A DNA stretch of 64,000 nt. It comes from Mortierella sp. BCC40632. Taxonomy: Eukaryota > Mortierellomycota > Mortierellomycetes > Mortierellales > Mortierellaceae. The notes beneath the pieces are model-generated. The model was not told the origin of the DNA. It did not search any database and saw nothing but the letters and a program-made list of their open reading frames with translations. The stretch is from NCBI GenBank assembly GCA_011634665.1, contig WAEK01000001.1:165001-229000 (forward strand), read 5' to 3'. The position numbers were made by a program, and so were the translations under genes. This document shows, one piece after another, positions 47,181 through 58,200 of the stretch (position 1 is the stretch's first letter; every line of letters starts with the position of its first letter).

Positions 47181-50100
47181 TTAGGCATAGTAGTATGGAC
47201 GATCAAAGACATGGAATCGGTGGTTACGAATTCCTTCTCCATAAAAGATGGACGGGAACCGCATGCCCTTTGGCACCTGCTCTTCTGAAATCTGCTCGTA
47301 TTTTTCCTCCTTCTTAAACTCTTCGATCGATTGAGTCTTGTCCCATGAAGTTGGATGATTCTCCAACAACTGATACTTGCCCACCTGGATCTCCGTATCC
47401 GTGATACCTCCGTGAGAGATACGTGCATATCCTGTCCGTTTGACGCCACGGAAACCCAAGTATTCGCACCATCGATCCCAGTCCGAGACTTCAATGTCAT
47501 GGATATGACCTCCATTCATCAATAGCTCGTAGATCTCCTGACCTTCACCGGGTCTCGTGACTACATAGCCCAAGAACAAGAATGGGTTATTGGATTCGCG
47601 CATGATCCGACCCAGCTCGGTCGTCTGAAGTTGACGATCCAACAGGTCCTCCTCTTGACCATTGTGAGAAACAATAACATCGACCTCCTTTCCATACACA
47701 TCCAAGGTGGCATGAATGGCGCAAGCCAGTTCTCCTTTGGGTGAAGGTAGCAGATGATGGGTCGAGCGCTTGATGGGAAACTTTGAAAGCATGGTGCATC
47801 CCCAAGTGTGCTTTGTTGGACCTGGACCATAATCGGCATACATGTTCAGGTCCTCAGCCAGGAACTGGGTCAGATCACGGTTGCCCATGATCATTCTCTG
47901 CAGATCCGACTCGAGTAACCCAATCACATCCAGTTCCAGATCCCGGATAGCATCGCGCATTCGCATCTCACTATTCCACATATCATTATCGATCGCAAAG
48001 TGAATCGTCCAGATACCAGCTGTGATCAGTTTGTGCTCAGGGTGATAGGGCTGTGGAGCAGAACGAGGTACACGGCTTAAGCAAACAAGGACAGAGAGAA
48101 CAACCAGTGCCATCAAAGTCAGTTTAGAGTATAGGCGCGTGGCCATAAAGGCGGTTCGGGTTCGGGTCTCCACTAGGAAGGATCCAGCAGAAGGGTTGGC
48201 ATTTCGAATACCGAGTAAGATGCAAAATTGCATGGCGATCAGGACATAATCTGTATGTTCCCGCATGATCTCACCGCCGGGAACAAAAGCATAGGCCACG
48301 ACCCAGACATGGGCCAAGGCCAGGATGTTGTAAGTCATCATGGCAACAAGGAATGTTCTGCCTGGAGGGTGGCGGCTTAGCGACCGGATCAGGGTTGGAA
48401 ACAGAGACAGTGCGTAAATTGTGAAGACGATACCCCCAGCAAAGCTCAAGTTTCCTTCATATACATGCAACACTGTCAATCCCAAGCTTCCAACTGCCCA
48501 CCACTTGATCGAGGTCGCCAATGGCCGTTCGGCCGACAAAACCAGACCGATAGCCATGGCCATCACAACCATTAGGCCACCTGCGACTGGGAAGGGGCCA
48601 GTGTTGGGGTATCCGCCGAGGGCCCAGCGGCCAATTGTCGAGGAGTCTGTGTACATCGAGTGCATACAGAACAGATAGCTTCCTGCACCAATCGCTGCCC
48701 AGACCCAGCGCTCGCCCACCTTGGAGCTTTCGATGGATTTGGCTTCATTCAAATGGGGTTCCTTGCGGACTATGACCTGAACAGAGGCCAAGATTCCGAG
48801 TAAGAGACCAAACATGTTATGGCCTCCATTCTCGGCATGCATAATTGGCCAGATTGGGTTGTTGGCCCACCATCCCTGCTTGACCACATTGTGAAGAACT
48901 AGTCCCAAGGCCAGCGATAAAGCTCCACGTTCAGCGCGCCCATGCTGGTGTCGCTGTCCAAAGAGGGTGGCACCCCAGGTCAGGAGCGAGATGGAGACGC
49001 CCAGAGCGACTGCCATCAGGCGATAGGCGGGATCCAGAATCTTGTAGGAAAGGACGCCTACCAAGGACATTAAATGAAAATGTCCCTTCTTCCTGTCGAT
49101 CAGACGGCGCAGTGTGCTGATACCCAAGAAAGCAATAGTGACATTACAGAACAAGAACGCCTCATATCCTGAAAGTCCCATGTTCCAGAGAGGGAAATAC
49201 CAGATCATCAATGGTAGTGATGTCAACATAGACCAAAAGATAAAACCTATATTTCAAGTAAAGTCAGTCAGAATCATGCGTTAGCAAGATGATAAAATAG
49301 AGCCTTTCATTTTCTTCATGGACTCGCCACGTCGGAAACAACTTACCGAGGTAGACATCTGCAATAAAAGACAAAGCCTCCCTGGGTCTGACTTGATTGA
49401 ACACTGATGTCGACTTGCTGCCGCCTCCAAAAGTCCTGAGCTCGTTGTATGCACCAAAGTCATCCTTTTCGCCCATGCCTACGTCCACTACACGCAGCTC
49501 GAATGTCTGAAAGTCGATCATGCAGACAGAGTCGAATGCAAGGTCAGAAATGATCAGAGACCATTCAAAGAAGGCATACATTGTGTAGGCTAAAAACCAT
49601 CCGATACCGAAGGACACAGCCAGTCAACAGCCAAGGAGAGAAAGGTCAGTATTCCGCTCAGGAGTGTAATATGTCTTTGAGGACCAGTTTTTGCAATTGA
49701 AGGACTATTACCTCCTGGGACACGGTGAACATTATGCTGGATAAAGTAATATATCATGGGGACCAGGGCACCAAAGAAGGTATAAGCAAAGATGCGTCTA
49801 TACTTTTGAGCGCGACGGTTCTGAGGTGCGCTCTTGATTGTTCCGATGACATGGGGTACGGTGCAGAAGAGGTAGATCATCATAGCAACGTCATGGATGT
49901 CGTGGTCGTCGGACGAGGTGACATAGACCCAGCCGCCACATGCTACCGTTCTGATGATGTCGTTTGTTAGGAGGAACTTTGCAAAGCGCAAGGAGCCCTG
50001 AGGCGGGACATTGCGAACAATGAGCAGATACCAAAGGTAGCACAGGATAAGACGAGGTCCTGGAAACAACAGTCAAAACACAAACAGCCAAAAAAATGTA

Positions 50101-50294
50101 TGCAAAAGGGCGGCGGTCAAACGGGACAAACGGTTAGACATTCCATGTCGCGCTGCATGTAATAAAACCACTCAAGCACTGGTAAGGAGCGCCATCAGCG
50201 TACCGGCGGTGAGTGCAATCAGAATCTGACAGATGTTCCTTTCGGGGTACCAGTCTCCAGTTGTTGCACTGACGCTTGGGAACCATTCCTGATT

Positions 50295-50330
<36 letters not shown>

Positions 50331-50939
50331 ATCGATCAGCGAAAACCTTTTTTTTTTTTTTTTTTCATTGTAAAAAAAAAGCTTGGCTGCGCATGTTTGC
50401 TCACTGCAGACCGGTCTTCCCGGTGGACGGACTTACGTCGGGGTACCCAGCAACCCCATTTTGAACGATCTTGTAGTAATGTCCATAGCAGCCGATGACG
50501 AGTGCCAACAAGAACGCGGCTAAATGTTTTATGTGATCAATTGAGAAAGTCAGTGGTTGGTTCACGAAGAAAGGCAACGTATTCTACTAGGAGAAGGAAT
50601 AGGGTGACCAACAGTCCTGAAGACCAGTCATCGGGTAGTGAGAATGCTCTGTCGAGTGAATGATGGAATCCAAGGCATGCATCTTGACTGGAAAGAAATT
50701 GAGACAGTGGATGCGCCGCTTTTCGTATGGTGAGAGGACCAAGGCACTCTACTTACAGGCTCCAAAGACGGTGTGAGCAAGGGGAATAGTCCGTCCTGGG
50801 ATCTGTTCAAAAAGTTAGGTGAAAAAGAAGAATGAGGCGATTAGCAATGATAATCAGAATGTGTGTTCCATGAGAGCATTTGGTGGCTCATGCATACCCG
50901 TGAAAGCACGGCACCCTTCTTCTCGGCGAGGTTAACCAT
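47181..50939 (-). CDS. CWH43: Cwh43-like protein (PGAP2-like membrane part plus EEP-fold domain)
   Basis: Cwh43 replaces GPI-anchor lipid with ceramide in yeast and acts in the secretory pathway. Seven exons, all in phase: 50939-50898, 50802-50757, 50519-50437, 50288-50204, 50059-49712, 49589-49347, 49246-47181; 970 aa. The N-terminal part ([20 protein letters not shown], then a membrane helix [15 protein letters not shown] and [19 protein letters not shown]) is the PGAP2/FRAG1-like module, with [23 protein letters not shown] central set of about ten hydrophobic segments follows in the last exon. From about residue 680 the soluble endonuclease/exonuclease/phosphatase-like domain runs: [40 protein letters not shown] and [24 protein letters not shown]. 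It ends [11 protein letters not shown]. This two-part architecture is the full-length fungal form. It belongs to the same pathway as Gpi12 at 20 kb. First exon of 14 codons is deduced from phase and context. Confidence 0.93.
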
Positions 50940-51241
50940 GGACGGCACAGGGGTGAAAGACAACAGGAGTAGGCGTCGGTTAGGGAGAATCAAAGGGGAA
51001 AGAAGAGAAGAAGGAAGGAGGAAAAAAAAAGTCAGACCAAGAGAGACAAAATCTCAAGGACACCTACTACAGCCCACACCCGGGCCTTGACCGAGCGCCG
51101 TTCTTTGTGTCTGGTCCGAGAGAGAGCCACAACGGAGTAGAGCGTCACTCTGCAGCCGTGGCTGCGTTTATTGCGGGAGAATTACGATGCGGGGATGTGG
51201 TATTGTGTGGCGGAAAAACAGGTCGAATATGGTTACGGTAT
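50940..51241. other. Short intergenic region, Cwh43 promoter and repeat-protein 3′ end
   Basis: 302 bases, purine-rich at 50990-51060. Contains the poly(A) signal of the repeat-protein gene at 51167. No gene. Confidence 0.6.
51167..51172 (-). terminator. Candidate poly(A) signal (AATAAA on minus strand)
   Basis: TTTATT on the plus strand, 70 bases past the stop of the Ala/Glu/Lys-repeat gene. Confidence 0.5.
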
Positions 51242-53525
51242 CTACATAATGATGCACTGCTTGCCCTTCTTGTCCTTCTTGCCCTTGGCCTCAGCTGCTG
51301 CTGGCGCCTCGGCAACCGCTGGCTCAACGGCCTTGACCTCTGCTGCTGGAGCGGGAGTAGGTGCGGCTTCGGTAGCGGGCTCGCTTGGTGTCTCGACAGG
51401 TGGCTGTGCGGCCAACGCGTCGGCGGGTGTTGCTGTCACGGCCTCAACAACGGCTGTAGCGACTTCTGTGACCTTGTCGGCTTCCTTCTGTTCAGCAGCA
51501 ATGAATGCGGCCTCAGCAGCAGCAGCAGCCTTCAACTCCTCTTGAACGGCCTTGACCTCGGGGTTTGACTCTGCAGCAGCCTTCTCAGCAGCGGCCTTCT
51601 CAGCAGCGGCCTTCTCAGCAGCAGCCTTCTCAGCAGCAGCCTTCTCAGCGGCAACCTTGGCTTCCTCCTCAGCCTTCTTGGCAGCTTCCTCAGCGGCGGC
51701 CTTTTCTTCAGCAGCCTTTACCTCAGCAGCAATACGAGCAACCTCAGCTTCGGCAGCAGCCTGGGCTTCGGCGTCTTTGCGAGCGGCCTCCTCGGCAGCA
51801 GCCTTCTTGATGGCCTCCTCCTCAGCAGCCTTCTTGGCGGCTTCCTCTTCAGCGGCCTTCTTAGCAGCCTCCTCCTCGGCAGCCTTCTTAGCAGCCTCCT
51901 CCTCGGCAGCCTTCTTAGCAGCCTCCTCCTCCTCGGCAGCCTTCTTAGCAGCCTCCTCCTCGGCAACCTTCTTAGCAGCCTCCTCCTCAGCAGCCTTCTT
52001 AGCAGCCTCCTCTTCAGCGGCCTTCTTGGCGGCTTCCTCTTCAGCGGCCTTCTTGGCAGCCTCCTCCTCGGCAGCCTTCTTGGCGGCCTCCTCCTCAGCA
52101 GCCTTCTTAGCAGCTTCCTCCTCAGCAGCCTTCTTAGCAGCCTCCTCCTCGGCAGCCTTCTTGGCGGCTTCTTCTTCAGCGGCCTTCTTAGCAGCCTCCT
52201 CCTCGGCAGCCTTCTTAGCAGCCTCCTCCTCAGCGGCCTTCTTAGCAGCCTCCTCCTCAGCAGCCTTCTTAGCAGCCTCCTCCTCAGCAGCCTTCTTAGC
52301 AGCCTCCTCCTCAGCGGCCTTCTTAGCAGCCTCCTCCTCCTCAGCGGCCTTCAGCGGCAGCCTCCTCCTCGGCAGCCTTCTTAGCATCCTCCTCCTCGGC
52401 AGCCTTCTTGGCGGCTTCTTCTTCAGCGGCCTTCTTAGCGGCTTCCTCCTCGGCGGCCTTCTTGGCGGCCTCCTCCTCAGCAGCTTTCTTGATGGCCTCC
52501 TCCTCGGCAGCCTTGCGAGCAGCTTCAGCAGCAGCCTTCTCCTCGGCCTCCTTGCGAGCGGCTTCTTCCTCGGCAGCCTTCTTGGCAGCCTCCTCAGCGG
52601 CAGCCTTTTCCTGAGCTTCCTTCTCCTCCTGCTCCTTCTGTGCCTTGGCCTTAGCTTCGGCCTCTTCCTGGTCCTTCAGCTCCTGGTCCTTCTGTGCCTC
52701 AGCCTCAGCCACAGCCACGATAGCGGGCTCCTCAGCGGCAATGACAGGGGCGTCCTCCTTGATCTCGGCGGCAGGAACGATGGCAGCTTGTTCTATTGAG
52801 CAACAATAGATGAGAAAGAGAGAAAGAGATTAGATCATTGACTAGGCAAGTGTTTGAGTGGCTAGGTTCATAGACCATTTGCGCCCACCCCTCTCCCTCT
52901 CCTCCGGATCCTGAAGCACGGGATCCAGGCCCAATCCCCGTAGTCAGCTGCCCCGCTGCCCCGCTGCCCCGCTCTCTCCTATTGGGTGGAACTGGGGTCT
53001 GTGATCATCTCCTATCCACCTGGGTTCAAAGGACGATCAATTGTGATTGCCTTCGAGTCCCATCGACCTCTCACTTCCTCACGAATACACAAATACCCCA
53101 CCTCAACTAAATGCTGCGGCAGTTTAAAAAAAAAAAAAACTGCTTATCAGCCTATCCACCATCCTCCTTGCAGCGACTCTATTTTGCACCATTGGGTCTG
53201 TGTGAAAAAAGAAAAAACACGGCCTCGAAAGAGAGACATCCTGCGGCATGTTCTCCCAGGGCTGGATAGGGGTAAAAAAAGAAAAAAAGAAAAGAAAAAG
53301 GGAAGTGCAGGGGTAGGTGAGGTGGAAACGGGAAAGGGCTATCAGGCATGTCGAGGAGACGAATGGTCTATGCAACGGTATCGAGCCAGCTGGACAGGGG
53401 CCCTTTTCCTCTTCCTCAGGAGAGAGAGAAGCGTGCGCGGATATGGGAATGCGTGAATAAGTGTGTGTATGTGCGTGTGTGTTCGATATCAATCCCGCAA
53501 GCAACAAAAGAACGCGCACGGAAAA

Positions 53526-53556
<31 letters not shown>

Positions 53557-53868
53557 CACAAACGCACACATATTCGCACACACAATGTGGAATATGGATG
53601 CATTCAATGTCCTCCATGGTTCGAGCCCCCATCTTATCTTCATTCCCTCTCACGCGACCAAGACCATCTTTACTGGAACAGAGATAAAGAGAAAAAAATG
53701 GCAGCAGAGCAAGAGCCAGCCCTCACTGCAACCCACAGATCGGTCGCAAAAGAAGAGCGTCTTGGTCACTGAATCCACTTTGTCACCGGGAGTTATCCAA
53801 TGCAGGGACTCCTGAGAGAAGATCCATCCTGATTCACCTGGGATAGCGCGCGTCTTTGTCAAAAGAGG

Positions 53869-53907
<39 letters not shown>

Positions 53908-53933
53908 CAACGAGACTTACCAGTGGCAGACAT
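51242..53933 (-). pseudogene. Ala/Glu/Lys nine-residue-repeat protein with CaaX box, broken by a frameshift
   Basis: Two exons: 53933-53921 (MSAT, 13 nt, donor gtaagt) and 52792-51242, separated by a 1128-nt intron. The protein starts [18 protein letters not shown], is rich in Ala/Glu/Lys/Gln, then carries about 25 copies of a nine-residue unit KKAAEEEAA (51800-52480), a second Ala/Glu/Lys region, and an Ala/Pro/Val-rich tail ending [14 protein letters not shown]. The terminal C-I-I-M is a CaaX box, predicting farnesylation and membrane attachment (inference). Charged i/i+4 spacing suggests a stable single alpha-helix or coiled coil. The exon lengths sum to one base more than a multiple of three: at about 52345-52360 the unit contains GCTG where AAG is expected, so the upstream frame stops (AAAEGR then TGA) while the CaaX half is in another frame. 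Either a real frameshift allele or a consensus error in repetitive DNA; I lean to the latter. Confidence 0.75.
51800..52480 (-). repeat. 27-bp tandem repeat coding for KKAAEEEAA
   Basis: About 25 near-identical 27-base units with mostly silent GCC/GCT/GCA changes; a few carry an extra Glu codon (30-base variant). The reverse strand is open too (Ser/Ala/Phe/Leu), which is a composition effect. Confidence 0.9.
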
Positions 53934-55204
53934 GATGCGTTAGTATGTGGTTATGGGCGTAACAACGAGGGTGTAGAATAGGAAAGTCGTAGAGCGATGG
54001 TGAGTGGTCGATGGATGAGATCAACAAATGAGAAAAAGGGGGGGATGAGTTGTTGGTCTTGATGCGGACGATGTAGGCGATGGTCGGATCTGATCTGGAA
54101 GAAGAAAGAAGAAAAAAAAAGAAAATTTTATTTTTTTCCACCTTAAATACGGCACCCGCACCGGACACACACACACTCTCTCTCTCGCACAACACATGCC
54201 TGAGAGACCTCTGCAGGTTCACCACCCACCTGCATCCTATTGCATTGATACCGACACGTTCCCGGAGCAGACACACAGCAGTCTCCCGTCATCCTGCATG
54301 CACGTCTTTCTTTCTTGCCGTCTTATGCCCGGGCCAGAGTGACCCGCGCGGTGGACAAGACACCCCCTCCCCCGAGAAGGGGAGTGGATCCGATCCCCTG
54401 CGCTTTTTTGAAGAATACAGCCCAGCAGAGGACAGACACGAGAGTGAGAGGAAGGCACATGGTTTTTTCGCCTGGTCCAAACCAAGCCTCGGTCGGTGCC
54501 TTTTCTCTGTGTCCCACGCATTGTCATTTCTCTCTCTCTCCGTCCTATTCCTGGCCTTTTTGTCTGGGGCTCTCTGGCCCTCGCGAACACTCCGACAGCT
54601 GGTCAGAGGCCCACCGGGCCAGCCACGGCCGTCCTGGCACATTTCATTGCGAGGGCTCAGCTGAGAGAGCAAAGGGCGGGGGCGAGAGAAAGAGAGAGAA
54701 GAAAGAGGAGGCCCTCACGGGAGCCAGATGTTACCAGTCCCCAGCCTAGACCCATTCCTACTCTTTCGCTCTGGCCATCTTCTTACCTGGACTCTCCTCT
54801 ATTCTGGTGATTACATCCTGACGAAGCTCTCTCTCCTGCAGGTGGCTGTCGCGTGTCTCTACATACCAACATGAGCGCGACTCAGCTGCTCGAAAAATTG
54901 AGCCAAAATGGGGTCCTTTTCTCCAGGATCCCCCTTTCTCTTTATCACTTCTTCATGTCCTTGTTGTCTCTCTCTTATTTTCTCTTCTTCGCTCTCTAGC
55001 AACCTCAACTCTTTGGCTCTCCTGCATATCAGACACCTCGTCGTTAGCTATATTGAAACCAGACAACAATCCTCGGTTCATTGATTGATTGACATCATAG
55101 CGGAGCCCTGCAGGACCCTGATCTTGATATCTTCCTAGACTATGATTTTCTCTTCATTTAGCTAGCTACCACCACCGCATGTGTCCCCTCCTTTTTTCTT
55201 CTTT
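53934..55204. other. Intergenic region, divergent purine/pyrimidine-rich sequence
   Basis: 1.27 kb between the repeat-protein start (minus) and the 3′ end of the large gene (minus). The first 200 bases hold the repeat-gene promoter. Nothing gene-like is evident; overlapping frames at 54080-54800 are low-complexity. Confidence 0.55.
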
Positions 55205-58200
55205 CTAAATCGGGGGCACAGGCACGGTCTTGACAACACATCCTTCCTTGCCTCCATCAATAAACACCACAAATCGTTTCACATCCGCTAATTTGCCTCC
55301 ACTGCTGTTGGAGTTTCTGGACTTGATTTCCGTTGAGACCTGTGCATAGTCGAACCTGCCCACGAGATCTGTATATCCGTCCTTCCAGAATGTTGTCGCC
55401 TTGTTGCCTTGCTTCATTTCCGCATACACCTTCACATAACCTCCACGGATCGGCTGACTCTGAGCCTTGGTCACCACTCGGATCGTACCCGTTCGTTCCA
55501 GACACTGCACGGCGATCGTCTGAGAGTAGTATGCTTTCCAAGTCCTCGTCGCTGCTGGTGGTGTTGTTGACACCGAGATGATCACATTCGTCTTTCGGTA
55601 CTTGGCCAACACTGGAACTTCCAACACATTTTCCTGTGGGCGCTTACGCGAGACAGTCGCCGACCCAGGTTCAGAAACAACTTTGTGGATATCGACTCCA
55701 TTGGGTTGGATCAATCGGAAACTCGTCGATGACTTGTTATCTGTTCTGTTCGAATCGCCCGACTCGTTCGCTGATCCACTCGACGCCGTATTGGTCTCGC
55801 TCTCACCTTGGTCACTGAACGTCAAGGGCGAGGCAGAGAACATGGTCTCGGCATCGATCGCATAGTACTCGATCTTTAGCTCTGAGGCACCTCGGTGACG
55901 AACCACAATGGTACTGTCATTTCCGATCTTGAAGTCGACCGAGACAGGTACATCTGTCTCCTGTTCGTCTTCATCCTCATCCGCTTTGTCGCCTGCATCC
56001 TTCATTTCCTGATCTTGTTCAGTAGACTCGATCTCTTCAAACGTTTCGTCGTCATCCATAAGCACCACATCCACAACAGAGCATCTCACGATCTCGTCCA
56101 CATAGTGGCCCATATCTTTGAAGAGCTTTCTCCATCGCTTCACGGGATAGTTTCGGTACTTGTTTACGGTCTTTTGGACTGCCTCCAGGTCCAGTTCTGA
56201 TGTTATTTCCCGTGACTGGTCCACTTGAACCTCGACACACAGGCTGAGGTACGCCTGCAGGTAATCAAATTGCATCTGTTGGAAGTGACGATCATCTGTT
56301 TCCATATTCTGTTGTTCTTGTTGGTTCACGAGTTGCCTCAGCTTGGTAAAGAAGGTCTTGGCCTCCTCAATTCGATCCTGAGTCAGCAAGTAGATGATTA
56401 ACATCAGCAGGTCCTCCACGTCATGCTTGGGCTTCTCGCTTAGAAGTCGCAAAAAGTGGTCATACTGGTCCTTGAACTTGTCATTGAGAATCTTTGCATC
56501 CTTCGTGGCCTTGTGAGCTATAAAAATAGAATTTAAATGCTTTGATTAGGATAGAGATCCAAAATAATAATAATACAAGAAAACTCATGTCCATTTCTGC
56601 GAGACATAGTCGAAGCTTGTAGAAGAAAAAAAAAAAAAAAAAAAGGATCTCTCTCGTTTCTTTTGATATAGATTTGCGTACCTCGTGCGTTGATCAATGG
56701 GAAATACTCCAGGTAATGGAACGACGATCGGATCTGGTTCAAGAGCTCAGGTCGGCGGATCAACAGGCGTGAGGTGAACCATTCAGGTACCATATTCACA
56801 ATGCTCTGTTGTTCAATATATTCTCTCAGCAGTCGCTCATCCTTCTGCACAAGGCTCACACTCCAGATCCTCTGGTTGAACTCGCCACGAGCACGTAGCA
56901 CATCCGTCACCTTGATCAAGAACTCCTTGTCTCGATACAGTCTTGGAATCAGGATTTCGACTGGCATCGATTCCAGTGAGGTATCCTTTGAGAGCTTCTC
57001 AAGAACTCTATCCTGAGAACCGCGCGAGAATACAAAATTCCATGTGGCGGCTTCATCGGGCTGATCGCTCACCTGTTCTTCAGGCCCACTTGTACGGACA
57101 TGAAGAGTGGTGGGTCCTGCATAAGCAACAATATTGTCATAGTCCGAGACATGTGCTGGGTAATGCGAGTAGTCGCCCTCCTTAGGGAAGTAGAACTGAT
57201 ACTCGTACTCAAACTTTCCATGAGCTCCTAGGTTAATATCGTGTTCAGGCTCCAAGTTGTTGTAAACTGAGATGGATCCTGTAGGGAGCTGGCATTCTAG
57301 TTGAAGCCTCTTGGGGTAGGGTGTGGAGTCTATCCAATGTACAAATAGTTTAAAAAACTAGTAAGCAATTCATCCTTTATCGTCTCTTCCATGATCAGTG
57401 ACATAATCCAATAATCCAAAAGTGGTCAACTTGAACTTACTCATCACTACAACATGGACACCGTAGCTCTCTAGTGGCCGGAATTTCATTCCTGACTTGA
57501 GATATCTTCGTACAGTTGTGCCCAGTTTTGCGTCATACTCCTCCCGTTCCAAGGTCAAGAAGTACTGTTGGGTCACAATCACAGATCCGTCAACAGGGGC
57601 CTCTTCGATAGCCTATTTTTTAACCAATCGAATGGAGATAAGATACAGTTTCAAGCTGTTAGTAAAGCATAGTCAAACTACAGGGATGACTGTAATGGTA
57701 ACTTCGCTTTCTTGATTCTCTACTTTTATCGTTCCTCCTCCTTTTCTTCCAGAACGACTGTGAATCTTACCTTGGTCGAAGAATGGAAAACAACTACAGG
57801 AGAACGCGAGGAGACGACCAAATTTTGGTCCACTGAGCGTGTCACCAAAACGCCGGGAGGAGCGAATTCCACATCCATTAAGGCAAGAGTGGCCATGGCA
57901 TCAGTGAATGATCCTGCGTTGGCCAAGAAGTTCTATTATGAGAAAACAAAATAGATCGAGTTAGGCTACTATTTTTTTTTTTCTCTTTTTCTCTTCCCAC
58001 TTTCTTATATCAGGAAGGTATTCACGAATTACCTGTGATAAGAACGATCCACCATGGATTTCATCCCATTCCAGGAAATCCAACCAAAAGGCGTTAGGCG
58101 TACTCCTGCCCTCTGGTCTGAAATCCCGCCGTTCGTAATAATAGGTTTCGGCCATTTCCTTAGTAAGATCTACAGGCTTGAATTGTTGTCGCACAATATG

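Noticed and set aside
51552..52799. 415-codon plus-strand frame rich in Ser/Ala/Phe/Leu
   Set aside because: It is the reverse strand of the Ala/Glu/Lys repeat; repeats with period 27 and few stops are open on both strands.
53620..53640. tRNA B-box-like sequence ggttcgagccccc
   Set aside because: The flanking bases cannot form a T-arm stem and no A box or acceptor stem is present. I found no convincing tRNA in the window.
57712..57954. 80-codon plus-strand frame
   Set aside because: Antisense of an exon of the large minus-strand gene; phase continuity with neighbours supports the minus strand.
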